Below are positions 12,541 through 24,900 of a DNA stretch of 64,000 nt, in pieces. The stretch is from Biomphalaria glabrata (taxonomy: Eukaryota > Mollusca > Gastropoda > Planorbidae), in assembly GCF_947242115.1 (NCBI RefSeq), contig NC_074725.1, positions 12,038,511 to 12,102,510 on the forward strand, given 5' to 3'. Below the pieces are notes generated by a model, which did not search any database, was not told the origin of the DNA, and was given only the letters and a program-made list of their open reading frames with translations. Positions within the stretch are counted from its first letter, which is position 1. Every line of letters starts with the position of its first letter. The translations under genes were made by a program, and so were the position numbers.

Positions 12541-13255
12541 GAAAACAGAAAGCAAATTATAACCTGTGGATTGCATAATAAAAATCTTCAATCAAATCTA
12601 AAATCATAAATTTTTGTTGACCAATGGTATCTTAACAACAAAATCCATAAAGCAACACATTTTATACTTTCCTTTTCCGAATAAATTTACAGGTAAAATT
12701 TAAATTTAAATAGCAGCCTCTAACTCTAACTCTACTTGTATTGACCTAATATGTCAACGTGCAAGATTTGATTTGTTTTTCTCTACAAATAATGTAAGCA
12801 ATACATGGGGGGGGTGAGTTCTACATTAAACGAAATTGCCTTTATAGTTTAAAAAATAGCAAAGAGGAAAGGGGAAGGTAGTCTCTCCCAGTTGTGACTT
12901 ATCACATGTATCAAGTCTGCCGTCCTGAGTGGCAGAGAGTGTGTATCTATTACATGACACTGTAACGGTCATTGAACAGCTCTCTCTTCTGCTTGACACT
13001 CCCTACGCAAGAAAAGCTCAAAAGACCACCAAGAAAGGGGAGGGATGGAGGCAGGTATGCCAACAGCGTCGCAACATCAATGTGGGTCACGAGTTGGGAC
13101 AATATTGACCCTGGAAATTAAGAAACGGTTGCACCTGGAGACGAAAGTGTACAAGGCAGGTGAGGAAAAAAAATGTGTGTCAATGAAGAGAGCGATGACT
13201 TAACGGAATATATCTACGAACATCTGAGTCTGTAGACTTAGCATGTCCTAGCGAA

Positions 13256-13455
13256 CAGTCACATAATGTTGATACGAGTGCATACTTATCAATAGATCAC
13301 CTGAGCCCGGGTACAATTAGGGCACAAAGGAAACATAGCTCCTTTGCCTCCTTATGCTTTCGTAACATACTGTTGATACGAGAGCATACTAAAGGATCAC
13401 CTGATCCCGGGTACAATTAGGGCACAGCGAAACATAACTCTTTTATGTTTCAGTA
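13256..13455. repeat. Direct duplication of about 100 bp
   Basis: Two successive copies share 'tgttgatacgag', 'gcatact', 'gatcacctga' and 'cccgggtacaattagggc'. The first starts about 13267 and the second about 13370. Divergence is moderate. No coding capacity seen. Confidence 0.6.
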
Positions 13456-13794
13456 ATTAATTCAAATCTGTTATTGAATGAATATATTTACACTGCACTT
13501 CGATCGCTCAGTACATTAACATTGCCACTTTGCAGCTTTGCAGCTATGAATCTACTATTTAAACAACAATTGTGTGGAGCGGAAAGGCTCTTTATCTTAT
13601 CCTATCTTATAAAATACAGACGCATCTTAAACAAGAAGATGATTACATATTATGTGTGTGTGCATAAGTCTTTGCATGCGTGTAATGTGTATTGGCATTG
13701 GCTGTCAAATTTAAAAGAACAACCAAAATACAAAAATCCTTTAAAAAAAAACAAAGCTTATGTAACTCCTCCCTTACAACTATATCAATCAATA

Positions 13795-14255
13795 TTGTAG
13801 AAGTTATTTCCCTTATTCGATATCAAACGAAATAATTATTTACCAATAATTATTGAATAATTGGTAAAATTTTTATTCATTCGTGTTTAGTTAGGTACAA
13901 TAAATAATTGTTCAAGGTATCAACTTGATCGGAGAATGCGTGAGGGAGCAATAGCGTTAACAATAATTTAAGGGGACTAAACTAAGATTTAGCCGTATCT
14001 GTGGATACAGAAGGATTAATCTCCCTTGTTGGTACAATACAAAATAATATTAATTACTAGTAATTACTAGTAATAAATTGACTAATTAGTTAATGTTTTG
14101 TATGGATTCGTGTTGTGTCTACGCAAATGCAAGTGCAAATGTTTCAATTTGATCTAAAAAAAAAAAGGGTGTGGGAGAAATAACGAGTACACACTTTGTG
14201 CCGGACAGACAAACAAACAGACAGATAGAATGAGCTGATATAAGCTTTGTAAAAA
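13795..14255 (-). repeat. Two further inverted copies of repeat family 3
   Basis: Contains twice the block 'ttatttccctta/ctcccttg', an (ATTA)n-rich spacer, 'caacttgatcgga' or 'caatttgatcta', and ends with 'agacagatag...gatataagctttgta' at about 14218-14251. This is the inverse of the plus-strand copies. Confidence 0.6.
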
Positions 14256-14664
14256 GAGATATAAAGAAAAAGAGTTTTAAAAATTGACCTCGTGACAGTT
14301 TAGTTTTATGTGTGAGTGTTTGGGGGGGGGGGGAGACGTATAAACTCTTATTATTTATTTGTTATTATTATTGTTTTCTGCCACTTACTGCTATGAAATC
14401 TGGAGGAGTCATCCAAAGATGTATGAAAATATAGGACCTAGAAGTTCCAATGAAATGCTTGAACACAGGCAATAGATGATTAGATAGATAGAAACTGTAA
14501 TACATTTAAACGTGATTCTTAATCATCTATATTTATAATTCTCTTTATGGCTCAAGAGTTTGGACACCAAGTAATGGAAAGATCACTCTTTTATTTTTGC
14601 AAGTCGGACGGACTAGAGCTACCCCACGTAATTTTAGACGCGAAAAAAATTTAAGAGGATGGGA

Positions 14665-14815
14665 AAACAAGTAGTATTCACCCGTCACTAAATAGCAGGG
14701 CCAACTTAACCATTGTGACCAAGAAGTCATGGAAAGAGCACAAGTAATCTACCATGTATTCACCCGTCACTAAATAGCAGGGTCGGACTTAACCATTATG
14801 GGGCCAAATGCGACG
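14665..14815. repeat. Direct repeat pair of about 45 bp
   Basis: 'gtattcacccgtcactaaat' with the following agcaggg...cttaaccatt occurs at about 14673 and again at about 14756. The surrounding sequence up to 15870 contains no gene that I can support. Confidence 0.55.
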
Positions 14816-15872
14816 TATTTCGTGGGCCCAGTTTGGATAGGGATACGGATAATAAGTGAAAATTAAGAGTTTGTATTACAACATTTATTCGTCTTTGCAT
14901 TCTATTCATTCTTTACTACGCACAGAATTACCACACGAGCCTTGCGTGTAGCGAAGTCATACAGTATATCATAAGAATTCTGTTTCCTACATATGGGGTG
15001 GGTTTGGCACAGAATGTAACACAATGGATGCAACTCTTTGGCTAATTTAAGGGTTTTATTAGCAATAAAAAAAAACCTGCAGCCTCGAACAACACAATGG
15101 ACTTATGAACAACTCAACAGGATTACACAGGGTGGTATTGGAGTAGGTGCGTACCAGCAAGTTTGAATGAAAGACGCCAGCAGGAAAAGGAAATGACCAC
15201 CTTGGTTGTACCTTTTTAATCGTTGTTTTTGGCGGTTAACTGGGCAGAGGTCAATCGTGGCCTACCGCAATATCTTGTCCTCCCCACTACACATAGATCA
15301 GAAATTACGAAATCTTTCAATCTAAATACGAGAATTGTTGACCTCAAACAATTCTTCATTAGTTTGAGGCGCGACAAGCTTTTTCACTTGATTCCACAAT
15401 TACGGGTATTGCATAATGCCGTTTTTTATCGCTCGTAGGATTGGCGTTTTCCATATTGAATGACACCCCAAAATGTCAATTTTTGTGTATATATTTCAGG
15501 AGATTTGTATGAGTTTTCAAAAGATTTTAATATTTCCAAGACTTTTTCGTATATTTTGCAATTTCAAGAGATTTCCAGGAGCTCCTGGTAAATCGACAGG
15601 AGGCCGCTGGGAATTCTGTTATAAGTTATAAAGTGGTTTAATTTAATAATTTATACACCTAGAATTAGCTGGGGTCCTATGAAAGTACCGGGCCCTCTGC
15701 GGTCGCCTAAGGCCGGCCCTGCAAAATAGCTGCGTATGCTACACCGCCGGTCGACTAGAAATAATAATAGTAGCTCCAACAATAAGGACAATATCATGAA
15801 TAAAAACTGTAACAGTACAATGTATGCTAGAACCACAACATTTGACTTACTGATCCTCTGACATCCTTTTTA

Positions 15873-16300
15873 CAAAGATTATATCAACTCACTCTGTCTG
15901 TCTGGTAAAAAGTGTGTACACGTTATTTCTTCCACACCCATTGTCAGATCAGCCTGAAAATTCGCACAATTATTCATTGACATAGATAAGACATGAATCA
16001 ATAAAAAAAAGTAACCAATTAGACCATTAATTACTGGTAATTCATTATGTTCTTTACTAGCAACAAGGGAAACTAATACTTCAGTATTCATTTTCAAATA
16101 TATGGCTAAATTTGTTGGGCTTAGTCCCCTTAAATAATTTTGTGTGTTTTTACTCCTTCACGCATTCTCCCATCAAGTTGGTATTGGTAATTAATTATTT
16201 TGTTTGATATCGAATAAGGGAAATAGCTTGTACATTATTGGTAGACATAATTTTAAGGACGGAGTTCTTCCCCTTTGATAAGCCTAGTTGTTTGTTTTTA
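15873..16300 (+). repeat. Repeat family 3, one copy plus a partial second copy
   Basis: Begins 'atatcaactcactctgtctg' near 15882, followed by the ...tggtaaaaagtgtgtacacg, 'cacacccattgtcagatcag' and 'gataagacatgaatcaat' blocks. A second partial copy from about 16155 has 'tttgatatcgaataaggg'. Open frames here are accidental. Confidence 0.6.
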
Positions 16301-16914
16301 ATGGATTTTTTAATATTCTGCTTATTATTCTCTATATAATCTCCTTAAAAAAATATATTCTAAAACTATCTTTTACTTTTGTTCATTTCTTCAAATTCTC
16401 AACAATTCATTTTTGTGAGTGTTTTTAGTTACATAAATTAATTGGTCAAAATTAGCCACGATTGTTCTTGTACTGTCCATTCGAATTCGGACTTTTTTTC
16501 TGACCCACTGACATTATTTCATGAAAGGAAAGCTAGAACCAATTCTTTTCTAGTGTCATAAGAGCGATTAAATCTTATCTTATCTTAAAATACAGAAAGA
16601 TTGAGACACAAAACCTGAACGATTTCAACCTTTCGGCTAGCTGTTACAACAGAAGCGTGTAATTTTACCAAAATATGACTAGATTTCTTTGTTGAAAAAA
16701 AAATGCCTATGCTTCCACTACCATCTAAAGAAATTGTTCTTTCACTGAGAGAGTTCATTAAAAATGTTTGGAGACATTTTGTTACAATTTCAGGTGTGCT
16801 TCAGTAATGGTAATGCTTTACGTTGGGATTTCGTTATCGAAAAGAAACAATAACATGCACAATGAAACAACATTCTAACCAAGATCAAACTTTTCTTCAT
16901 TGAAAAAAATTTAA

Positions 16915-18336
16915 AGTGATTCCCAAAGTGGTCTATATAGACCCCAATGTGTCTTCGAAAGTGAAAAAATAAATTGGGGGTCTATGAGATGTTTTGTAAA
17001 ATGTTTTACATGTTTCGGATGTTCCTTCAGAGTTGAAGATAGTTTACTTCCTAGTCCAAACCTCCGGCAGGACGACGGGGGATGGGAGCGGGCAGGGTTT
17101 GAACCCGGGACCATCGATAAATCCAAACAACAGTCCAGCGCGCAAACCGCACCAGGCAGCCACCCACGGGGGTCTACGTCCACGGGGGTCTATGATAATA
17201 GACAGGTCGTCACTTAAAATAACTTTTACAACCCATTCATGTAATTCTTTCACACAAATATATGATTTTTACCTTATTTAATCTCTCAAATATTTATCCT
17301 GCTATTCAAAAGAAACAATTGTTGTATTTAATACTTATTTAAATAGCTTAATTTTGTCTACATGTAACTAATGTTTAACAAAAAGAAAGTAGACTGTACA
17401 GAGTTGATTATTTAAAATTGGGATTCATTCTTTCCTTGTCAAATAAGCGGTTGCCTAAGTGACTTTTTATGACGATATGAAACTAATTACGCTGGAGACG
17501 CCCTGATAAAAAGATTTGAAAAACTTTCGAATACTCAAAGATAAAGTTTAGAATAGACCCACAAAATCTCTCTTCAACATCATACAGAGAAGTTGATGGT
17601 TTGTCAGCGTCTTACAATATCTCTATCATCATCATTATCTCTTTACTTATAGCGAAATACGGAAAACACAACAGATAAAACATTGATTTTACCAGCCGTT
17701 GTAGTTTTAAAAACTGTTTTACACAAACCTACGTCTGATATTAATAAAAGAACTTCTTAAAGCAACACTACAGATCAAGGGCACATCGGTAGCATGAGTT
17801 ATAAAATGAAAATCTTCTTGTGTAATTCTTTGCAAACGACAAACATACCGTTTGGGATCAGCGGCGTCACAGGCTCTGACAGGGTGTAGCACTGAGTGCT
17901 GCAAATGGTCGTTGGCTTTTTATTTTCCACAGGGTTGACCCAGAAACCTTTCCCATGTTTGGATATAGTTGAATGGCAGCAGAGTTTTGAGTTCAGTTTT
18001 CCTTCTGTGAGCCAAGGCTAATGAGCCCTACCTGTTCGAAGCTTACAAGTTTAGACGACTGTTACTCGCCTTCTCCAGTTAGTGAAAACGGCTCCGCGGA
18101 CTCAATATTTGAGCCACACGTAAAAGACCAAGAAATAGACGAGAAACTGATCTTTGCCAAAACTTATATGTAATATGTAGTTCTAAATGACTTTTTCACT
18201 CTTCAACTCACTACAGTTAGAAATTAGTTTTTAAAAATGTTGATGAATTTGCAAAAATTGCAAGTTAAGCAGGGGTCTACTGAAAACCAGAAAACAGGCA
18301 AGGGGTCTATGAGAAGAAAAAGTTTGGGAACCACTG
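16915..18336. mobile_element. Possible non-autonomous hAT-like element with a nested SINE
   Basis: The left end reads AGTGATTCCCAAAGTGGTCT and the right end, reverse-complemented, reads CAGTGGTTCCCAAACTTTTT. Both resemble hAT termini, and 'ggggtctatgaga' occurs inside both ends. The interior is 1.4 kb, contains a family-2 SINE (16988-17165), and shows no transposase. No clear 8-bp target duplication was found, so the boundaries are uncertain. Confidence 0.45.
16988..17165 (-). mobile_element. tRNA-derived SINE (family 2)
   Basis: On the minus strand: tRNA-like head with box A region 'TGGTGCGGTTTGCGCGC', box B 'GGGTTCAAACCC', then the GC-rich body and the tail 'GAACATCCGAAACATGTAAA'. It is nearly the same as the copy at 20525-20696. 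Confidence 0.8.
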
Positions 18337-18767
18337 GTGTTACCAATACACAGAAAATAGACATTACCAGCAGCATAACCCATCTTCGCGTGAATTGTAC
18401 AAATAAATGGAGATAAAATCATAATATTGTATTAAGATGAGTGAATTCTTTCTGTTCTTTTTAGATTTCGATCACAAACAAAAATACGCAATTATAAAAC
18501 AACAAAACAAATTGGACTCAAATATATTTTGTGAAGTTTTTGTTAACCTTTTAACCCCAGACGAAAATAAAAAATTAAAATTAAAATTAAATAAAACTCA
18601 AGAAAAAACAGATTTCCAAATTTCTGGAAGAAAATAATAAATTAAAAAACATGTCAATCTGAGAAAAAAAACGAAAAAAATAAAAACAAAAAAAGAACAC
18701 AAAGGGGAACAATACAGAGCAGGATTAAACACGTACTGTCTTTGGAAAGAATATATTCTGATTATTT

Positions 18768-18990
18768 CTACAAAGCTTATATCAACTCACTCTGTCTGTC
18801 TATCTGACTGTCTGTCTGTCTATCTATCTATCTGGTAATTGGTTTCTACACATCATTTCTCCGACTCCCAATCTCGGTTCCACCTGAAATTTCACACAAT
18901 TTTTTCTTTGACCTGACAACAAGGGAAAGAAATTTTACTTGACTGAAGCGGTGGTATAAGCTGAGTTTGTCTCCTTTATATGTCGCCGCT
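18768..18990 (+). repeat. Repeat family 3 with (TCTG)n/(TCTA)n expansion
   Basis: Starts 'caaagcttatatcaactcac' at about 18771, followed by a TCTG/TCTA tetranucleotide run at 18794-18834, then the 'ccacctgaaatttcacacaa' and 'ggtggtataagctgag' blocks. Confidence 0.65.
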
Positions 18991-19440
18991 CTAAATAGCA
19001 ATAAACAATATATAGTCATACAATCTGAGCTGGTCCTAAGTATCTCACTAGCAGAGTGAATATCACGCCGTCAGGAGGAGGCATGGCTGACCAATTCAAA
19101 ATTCAGGTTGTTCCCCTTTTTTAAAAAATTGCTTTTAAAAACCAATTACAATAAAATCCATTTAGATATCCCTTTTTTTCTCCCCCCCCCCTTTTTTTCC
19201 CAACGGATGCAGATAAGTGAGAGAATCACAGCGTAAAAATATATTTCTAATAGCACATATTTATTGCTGTTGGTCTAGATCTATTGCAAACGTAATTGCA
19301 TGACTGATCTAAATTAATTGATACAATTGCACTTCGTATAACCTTTTTTTAAAAGTATTTTTAGGTTTTTCTTGTTTTTTTATTCATGTAACAATGTAAT
19401 TTTTTTTACAAAATAATAGCCTTATAAATTACAAACATTC

Positions 19441-19600
19441 CTTCAAAAGAGATCTTTGCGTCTTATGCTGATTCATGTATTAAACTAGTCAGGCGTGTTA
19501 ATCAAGAGCTTGGTTTTCATGGCTGATTCAGGCAACCCGTTCTTTTCTCTAATGGCACTAAGGAAGAAGGCGCACTTGTACTGATTTGTGCTTGTAATAC
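19441..19600 (-). mobile_element. LINE 3' end (CR1/L2-like C-terminus)
   Basis: On the minus strand the readable C-terminus contains the pattern 'F.SAIR.WN.LPE' in degraded form, followed by the short 3' UTR. Related copies are at 22650, 33105, 38212, 39212 and 40768, some ending in (AAGAT)n-like tails. Confidence 0.55.
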
Positions 19601-20089
19601 ACACACACACACTTTATGTTTAAAAGATAATCATGACTTTAAAGGCTGTGTAGCAATTGAGTTAAATTGTGCAGACTTTGAAAAGATTCAAAGACCTAGT
19701 TTTAAGCTCTCTGCTGTGACATCGCGCCACCGGGGGACCTTGTTCTATTAATAGCCATTTAAATTTGCACTAATTAGAATAAGAAAAACTGTCCTAAGCT
19801 AAGCCACTTGTCTCCTTCAGTGTTGGTGACATGTTCCACCTACCTCCGCCCACATCATTAAAATAAAAATGATCAGATTGACGAACCCTCTCTAAAGTTA
19901 AAACGTAATGGTCCTAAAGTCGCCCTGGTGCAGACGGGGAAAAAATGGTTCTATTTACCTGGGATGTACACATTCAATAAAAAGGGCGAGGGGGGGGGGA
20001 GAAGTACCCGTTGGCTTGTCAGTGCTAAGTGGACTTGAAAGCTAGGGTCAAGATGGTAAGTGACTTGGCTGAGGAGTCTGTTCCAGGGC

Positions 20090-20096
20090 TATAAAT
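20090..20096 (+). promoter_or_regulatory. TATA box of the tyrosine-rich secreted protein gene
   Basis: TATAAAT lies about 25-35 bp upstream of a plausible start of transcription at 20112-20125 (context TCAGTGGAGCAGCATC). A short leader exon follows that ends at a strong splice donor at 20159/20160. The position of the start site is inferred. Confidence 0.6.
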
Positions 20097-20114
20097 GTGG
20101 CATGTCTGGTCAGT

Positions 20115-20159
20115 GGAGCAGCATCGTCGTCGTGGAAGCCCCGCCTGGGAAAGTACAAG
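20115..20159 (+). other. Non-coding leader exon (5' UTR exon 1)
   Basis: A GC-rich stretch without ATG ends at AAG|GTAAGA (donor GT at 20160-20161). The matching acceptor is taken to be the AG at 21919-21920, directly before the start codon. The exact 5' end is a guess from the TATA box. Confidence 0.5.
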
Positions 20160-20524
20160 GTAAGAACTACTCTCATTTACTTCTATAGCTAGGGTCCATT
20201 CTATTCTAAACACCAAGCGTGGACAGTGCTGCCCTGAATTTGCCAGGAGTATAATTGAATAATATAACTGAATCACCATATTCATTATTAGCTGAACAGC
20301 AACTGCGAAATGATTAACTAGAGCTTCCTACTTTATTTGTAAACAATGCAATACTCTTGCTATAGTCACCTCGTGGATCAGCTGTTGGAACCTGAATTGT
20401 GCTTGTTTTCTAAATCTATTTAGAGTTTAAAGTTTACGTTAGTGACACGAAGTTAAGATTGTCTACTCGATGTAGTCATTGATTCTTTATCCTCTAATGT
20501 TGTACTCTTACCAATGAAGTAAAA

Positions 20525-20696
20525 TGTAAAATGTTTTACATGTTTCGGATGTTCCTTCAGAGTTGAAGATAGTTTACTTCCTAGTCCAAACCTTCCGCAG
20601 AACGACGGGAGATGGGAGCGGGCAGGGTTTGAACCCTCGACCGTCGATAAATCCGAACGACAGTCCAGTGCGCAAACCGCACGACCAGGCAGTAGA
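20525..20696 (-). mobile_element. tRNA-derived SINE (family 2) in intron 1
   Basis: Same structure as the copy at 16988-17165: minus-strand head 'CCTGGTCGTGCGGTTTGCGC', box B 'GGTTCAAACCC', and tail 'GAACATCCGAAACATGTAAA'. It lies inside the first intron of the tyrosine-rich gene. Confidence 0.8.
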
Positions 20697-21179
20697 ACTA
20701 ATACCTTTGGATATTATAATACTGTTGAGAGGATTGGTAATCATAGAGCTAAAAGAAACTTCACATAAGTGTTGGAATTCTGTCTATAGCAAATACGAAC
20801 AGAGAAATTCTTATCATGTATTTTTTTTTTCCAAGTTTAAGATTTTAATTATTTTTTTTACAATACCTCTATTCAAGTCACTCCTTTATGGAACCTGGAA
20901 CCTGGATGCTGATCTCAAAAACGACTTTCCTAGAAATTTAACATTTGATGTAGGCCTATATTGCTGAGAAAAGAATTATTAGCCCGTTGGCCACACAGGG
21001 AAAACTATAGTTTGACCGTTGTAATTTTTCAAAGTAAAAAATAAATAAATGTAAATGTGGCTGGAGAATATATATAGGTCTAGAGCCAACATGGCGTAGT
21101 CAGCCGTATAACTGTATAGCTGACTAAATTTAAAGTTGCTTCTATTTTATTGACGTTTATATTGCTTATATTTTTACTT

Positions 21180-21290
21180 AAATCTAATATAGATTACATC
21201 TAGATTCTAGATGTAAAAGTAGATCTAGACTAGAACTTAAGGGTTCTAAATCAGAATTTTAGGTCTAGTGCTAGATCTAGATGTCCATAT
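21180..21290. repeat. TCTAGATC-rich tract
   Basis: Dense short repeats of the type 'tagatctaga' inside intron 1, like those at 41.8-46.1 kb. Confidence 0.5.
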
Positions 21291-21561
21291 AATGAACACA
21301 CCAATAAATAGTCACAAAGTTTGCCTTCCTCTCTAGCCGATTCAGAATATGCTTAAGTTCTAGCAGTTAACGGTATAACCAAGTTTTTTTTAATTATTAA
21401 TGTTTTCAATTATATTTGAAGTTTAATAATAGAGCTAATTTTTGCTGTTGTTTTTTATATTTTTAACATGTTTTTCTTGTTTTAAATCCTTTTCTTAAGT
21501 TTTTGAAATAATTATTTGTTTAATTAATGTTGGTATGGGTTCAACTGATATTCAAAGACTT

Positions 21562-21634
21562 GGTTAGTGACATAGATTAGTGACATAGATCAGTGACATA
21601 CATCAGTGACATAGATCAGTAACATTGATGTAAG
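21562..21634 (+). repeat. 14-bp tandem repeat, about five copies
   Basis: Units of 'tagtgacatagatc' with small changes, in intron 1. Confidence 0.75.
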
Positions 21635-21920
21635 ACACGTGTAATTTATTCTTCTTTAAATAACTTTTAGGAATTCATCATCTTTCTTTTTTTTTTTGTT
21701 TTGCCCCCATTAGGAACATGTTCATGGAAGTAGCCAAGGGGAAGGGGTGTTGGTTCAGAATGTTAGAAAACCAATCAGAACTTTGACATAATTATTTGAT
21801 GCAAAGAAATTTGATGTGGCTTGAATGTAACATTGACTCTTATGTGTAACAATGATGTTTAATAATACTAATACTAATCTATATCTTTGTTTCAATGGTG
21901 TTTGACTTGCTCCGTAACAG

Positions 21921-24900
21921 ATGGCATCCCACGTCCCTCTAGTCGTTCTTACTTGTTGCCTCTACGTCGCCGCCTCTTTAGCTGGGCTGGTCAATAGGAC
22001 AGAGTATGGCTATCAGGTAGGATACAGTGTCTGATATCACCTTTAGTCCAGTAAACACGTAATTATAAGGAATTAGTTGGTTTTAACTGCTTACAATGAA
22101 ATAAAAATTATACCAGGCAGTTCTGAAGTTAGATTGAATCTAACACTTTGTATATTCAACAGATTTTTTTTTCAATAGCATACGCCTGCTTATTACGTTC
22201 TACTTAAAGTAAATATTGAATAATGTCTAGTCCTCTAATTACCTTAGTGTCAACAAGGGTTGAGACACTTGAAAATGGCAATGTTGATTCGATGAAAACC
22301 GTAGGACTCTCATGGTCAGCTGGGTGTTCAAATCGTCACTGCCTATTCCATATAATCCTGGCAACCTGTCATGCGATGGGTATCCACTCGTACCTGTCCT
22401 CATTAAACGTTACGATTGATAGAAAGCTGAAGTGACGATTGTTTTGTATTTCTACCTGAAGATAGTCTAAAAGGCGTATACGAAAGCTCAATGTTTACTG
22501 TACCAACTCAACCTTATGAAGTGAGTCTGGGTTGAATACTTGACAAAAATATTGAAATTATTTGTCATTACTAAAAAAGTAAAGCATAACACTTGGATTA
22601 ACATGAAAATTTTGTTAAAGCATATTATTACCCATGCTACCCTAGTGACATTAGAGAAAAGAATGGGTGGCTTGAATCAGCCTGGAAGACCATGACTTGG
22701 CAGAGTTAAAGTCATTGATTAACATGCATGACTAGATGGACACATGAAAAGCGTAGGATGTAATTATCTTCTTTTTGAAGTCACTTCTGTAATATATAAG
22801 ATATAAGAAGATGGTGAATAACAAGCAGTCACCATCAATTGGAGCTTTTCATTAATGAAGATATATACTTAATTAGCAAACTATTTGGTGTATCCGGTGT
22901 ACAGAATACGGAAGTATTGATAAGCAAAGTATCTTTAACAAATGTTTTAAAATTATATGCTCTTTTTTTGTTAGCACCGTAGAATATTTCTAAACTCTTT
23001 CGCTTGTAACACAAAGTAATTGTTTTTTAGTTGGCAACATTTATCTTTCCATGTGACGTCCTTGACATTAGTTTGTCTATTTGTTACAAAATCTCTCCCA
23101 AATTTCATCTTTTGATTTTCTAAGTTTTACTTTATGTTCCATTGCATCACCGCCACATTTCTTCATACGGTTTCCGCGTCTTTTTCTTTCTGGCTACATT
23201 TTGTTGCTCACAGAACTTAAACCGGATCTTTAAAATCGAAGTGTACACAAAAGGCAGGTTACTCTGAAGATCCCCAATATTACTTCGAAAACGTTTTACT
23301 TGCATTGAAGTATTCCCCGTTAAATCGAGACCTCATCTTCATAGAAAGCCTGAACACTGACCTGCAACGTCACAACCTGTGGGTAGCTCAGACGAATGGC
23401 GTGTTGACACGTCACATGCCTGTACGACGTGGCAACAAGCTATTGGTCTCCACAGCCCACAGGTTGCGACGTCGCAGGTCAGTGGTGAGGCCTTCTATAA
23501 CGAATGTTTAAACTACACACAGGACTGGTAGCTCTGTGCGATTCACTGTTTTTGAATCCATTGTCTCACTTTAAAAAAAAAAGTTTGCATAAATTAAATT
23601 AAATTAAAACTAAGAGTGATTTTGAATTGTATTATTTTACTTAATGTTTGTTTCGTTTCTTTGAAACAGTACGGAGATGACAACGGCTATCAAGACAAAC
23701 AAGACTACGGATGGGAAGACAGGCAAAAGAAAGATTACGGCTACGTAGAACCAAGCTACAACAGTTGGAACGATAAACAGCCTGAGAATTACGGCTGGGA
23801 AGACAAGCAGAAGTATTACGAATGGGAACCAAAGTACGACAGCTGGCAAGATAAACAGCTGAAGAGCTACGGCTGGGAAAACAAGCAAGAGAAAAATTAC
23901 GGCTGGGAAAACAAACAGAATTACGGCTGGGAAGACAAAAAGAACTACGGCTGGGAAGACAAACAACCCAAAAATTACGGATGGCAAGACAAACAGAATT
24001 ACGGCTGGGAAGACAAACAATATAAGAATTATGGATGGGAAAATAAACAAAATTACGGCTGGGAAGACAAACAAAATTACGGCTGGGAAGACAAACAAAA
24101 TTACGGCTGGGAAGACAAACAACCCAAAAATTACGGCTGGGAAGACAAACAGAATTACGGCTGGGAAGATAAGCAAAGCAAGTCTAGTGGCTATGTAAAC
24201 TGGGAAGATAGACAGAGGCAGTACAAAGGCTGGGAGGATGCTGAGTACAAGCAACCAAAATACAACGGCGGGTACTACAGCCAATATAAACCAGAATACA
24301 AACCAGAGTACAAACCAGAGTACAAACCAGAATACAAACCAGAGTACAAACCAGAGTACAAACCAGAGTACAAACCAGAGTACAAACCAGAATACGGCTT
24401 GGACGTTGATGACTACCTTCCATCCTTTGAGAATCTCTGGAGCGGCTGGGGTGATAATAACCTTCTAGAAACCTACGGTCCTAGTGATTACGAGAAAGAG
24501 TCCCAAGTGACGGTGTTCCTTCAAATTCTGAAATACTTGAGCCTGAAGAAAGAAGAAGACACAAGCTCATTCCTGGAGATTTTTAAATCCTTCACAAAAG
24601 TAAGCCGTTTAAAATAGATGTAGATTTAGTTGTTGTTTTTTTAATGTAAAGAGTGCACTAAGTTGAGGATAGTGATGTTTCTTCTTTCCAACTGCTCCGT
24701 GGGAAGAGCAAAGCTTCCATGATTTATTCATCAGTACTTCTAGAATTTAAGGGTCAAAAATGTGTGTAGAGCGGTGGCATTATTATATGCCTGGATGCAA
24801 CGGGGGATTTAAAGTGGCGTATGCTTTGTTTCTAGCTGGGCTTTATTGGACTTGAGGGGTGCAAAAGAAAAAAGGTTGGGCGGCCAGTGTTACAATAATA

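Noticed and set aside
17719-17904. Possible exon on the minus strand with peptide VRACDAADPKRYVCRL
   Set aside because: No convincing acceptor and donor pair and no partner exons; inside a probable mobile element.
23637-24423. Long minus-strand and alternative-frame open readings (215, 79 and 76 codons) across the repeat exon
   Set aside because: They arise because the 21- and 12-bp coding repeats contain no stop in other frames. They have low-complexity products and no splice or start context.
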